A stretch of DNA of 64,000 bases from Phaeovulum veldkampii DSM 11550 (lineage in GTDB: Bacteria; Pseudomonadota; Alphaproteobacteria; Rhodobacterales; Rhodobacteraceae), in assembly GCF_003034995.1 (NCBI RefSeq), contig NZ_PZKF01000013.1, positions 22,986-86,985 of the forward strand, written 5' to 3'. A program made the translations under genes and the position numbers. The first letter of the stretch is position 1. Each line of letters starts with the position of its first letter. The notes below the pieces were generated by a model. That model had not been told where the DNA came from. It ran no database searches and was given only the letters and a program-made list of their open reading frames with translations. Below, piece after piece: positions 63,967 to 64,000 of the stretch.

Positions 63967-64000
63967 GCATGGACGGCGCGGCGCGAGCCACGCGACGCCT

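Noticed and set aside
1..64000. CRISPR array, tRNA or rRNA genes, prophage
   Set aside because: No regular direct repeats with spacers, no cloverleaf-like sequence with recognisable tRNA arms, and no phage or integrase genes were found by reading.

Overview
The window is chromosomal DNA from a GC-rich alphaproteobacterium, most likely a Rhodobacteraceae/Paracoccaceae member. This is inferred from gene content and order: a bztABCD-type amino acid transporter, an NAD-linked fdsGBACD formate dehydrogenase, an ATP12-type ATP synthase assembly factor, the pyrB/pyrC-like/plsY block, a crcB-rluC-HAD-ATP12 run, and an alphaproteobacterial S10-spc-alpha ribosomal cluster. No rRNA, tRNA, insertion sequence, integrase, phage gene or CRISPR array was seen. 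Genes are dense and many neighbours overlap at their stop/start codons.

Layout. 1-4.8 kb: a cut lipoprotein gene, a metallo-beta-lactamase hydrolase coupled to an acyl-CoA dehydrogenase, tRNA threonylcarbamoyl-AMP synthase and YqgE. 4.9-11.4 kb: a stand-alone DsbD N-terminal-domain protein, an RND efflux pump with its adaptor, and a family-4-like uracil-DNA glycosylase lacking most iron-sulfur ligands. 11.5-14.9 kb: pyrB, a small membrane protein, a dihydroorotase homologue without its metal/catalytic residues, and plsY. 15-21.3 kb: gshA, rsmE, ubiA, an OmpA/BON protein and a coiled-coil membrane protein. 21.3-28.1 kb: moaE, moaD, pgsA, an acetyltransferase, uvrC, then an operon of S49 peptidase, zinc-ribbon mini-protein, Na/Ca exchanger and pteridine-reductase-like SDR. 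28.3-34.1 kb: the complete formate dehydrogenase operon; the moaDE genes nearby supply its molybdenum cofactor. 34.1-37.5 kb: an SDR, argB, a ferredoxin-like protein, a SixA-type phosphatase and a 2Fe-2S ferredoxin. 37.6-46.6 kb: the bzt operon, then ATP12, HAD, RluA-family synthase, crcB and rarA.

46.6-49.4 kb is the most distinctive accessory region: two complete luxR-luxI quorum-sensing pairs in direct tandem. Each luxR is preceded by the same promoter-like signature (TTGACG, 17 nt, TCTAAA) ending 5-6 nt before the start codon, so both regulators may be made from leaderless mRNAs. The luxI genes have ordinary strong ribosome-binding sites.

49.4-63.9 kb, all on the minus strand, is the ribosomal super-operon: S10, L3, L4, L23, L2, S19, L22, S3, L16 | L29, S17, L14, L24, L5, S14, S8, L6, L18, S5, L30, L15, SecY, Adk | S13, S11, RpoA, L17. 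Bars mark an apparent intrinsic terminator between L16 and L29 and a strong promoter before S13. The first promoter and an S10 leader that can fold to hide its ribosome-binding site are present. All seven gaps above about 90 nt in this cluster carry a stable GC-rich hairpin.
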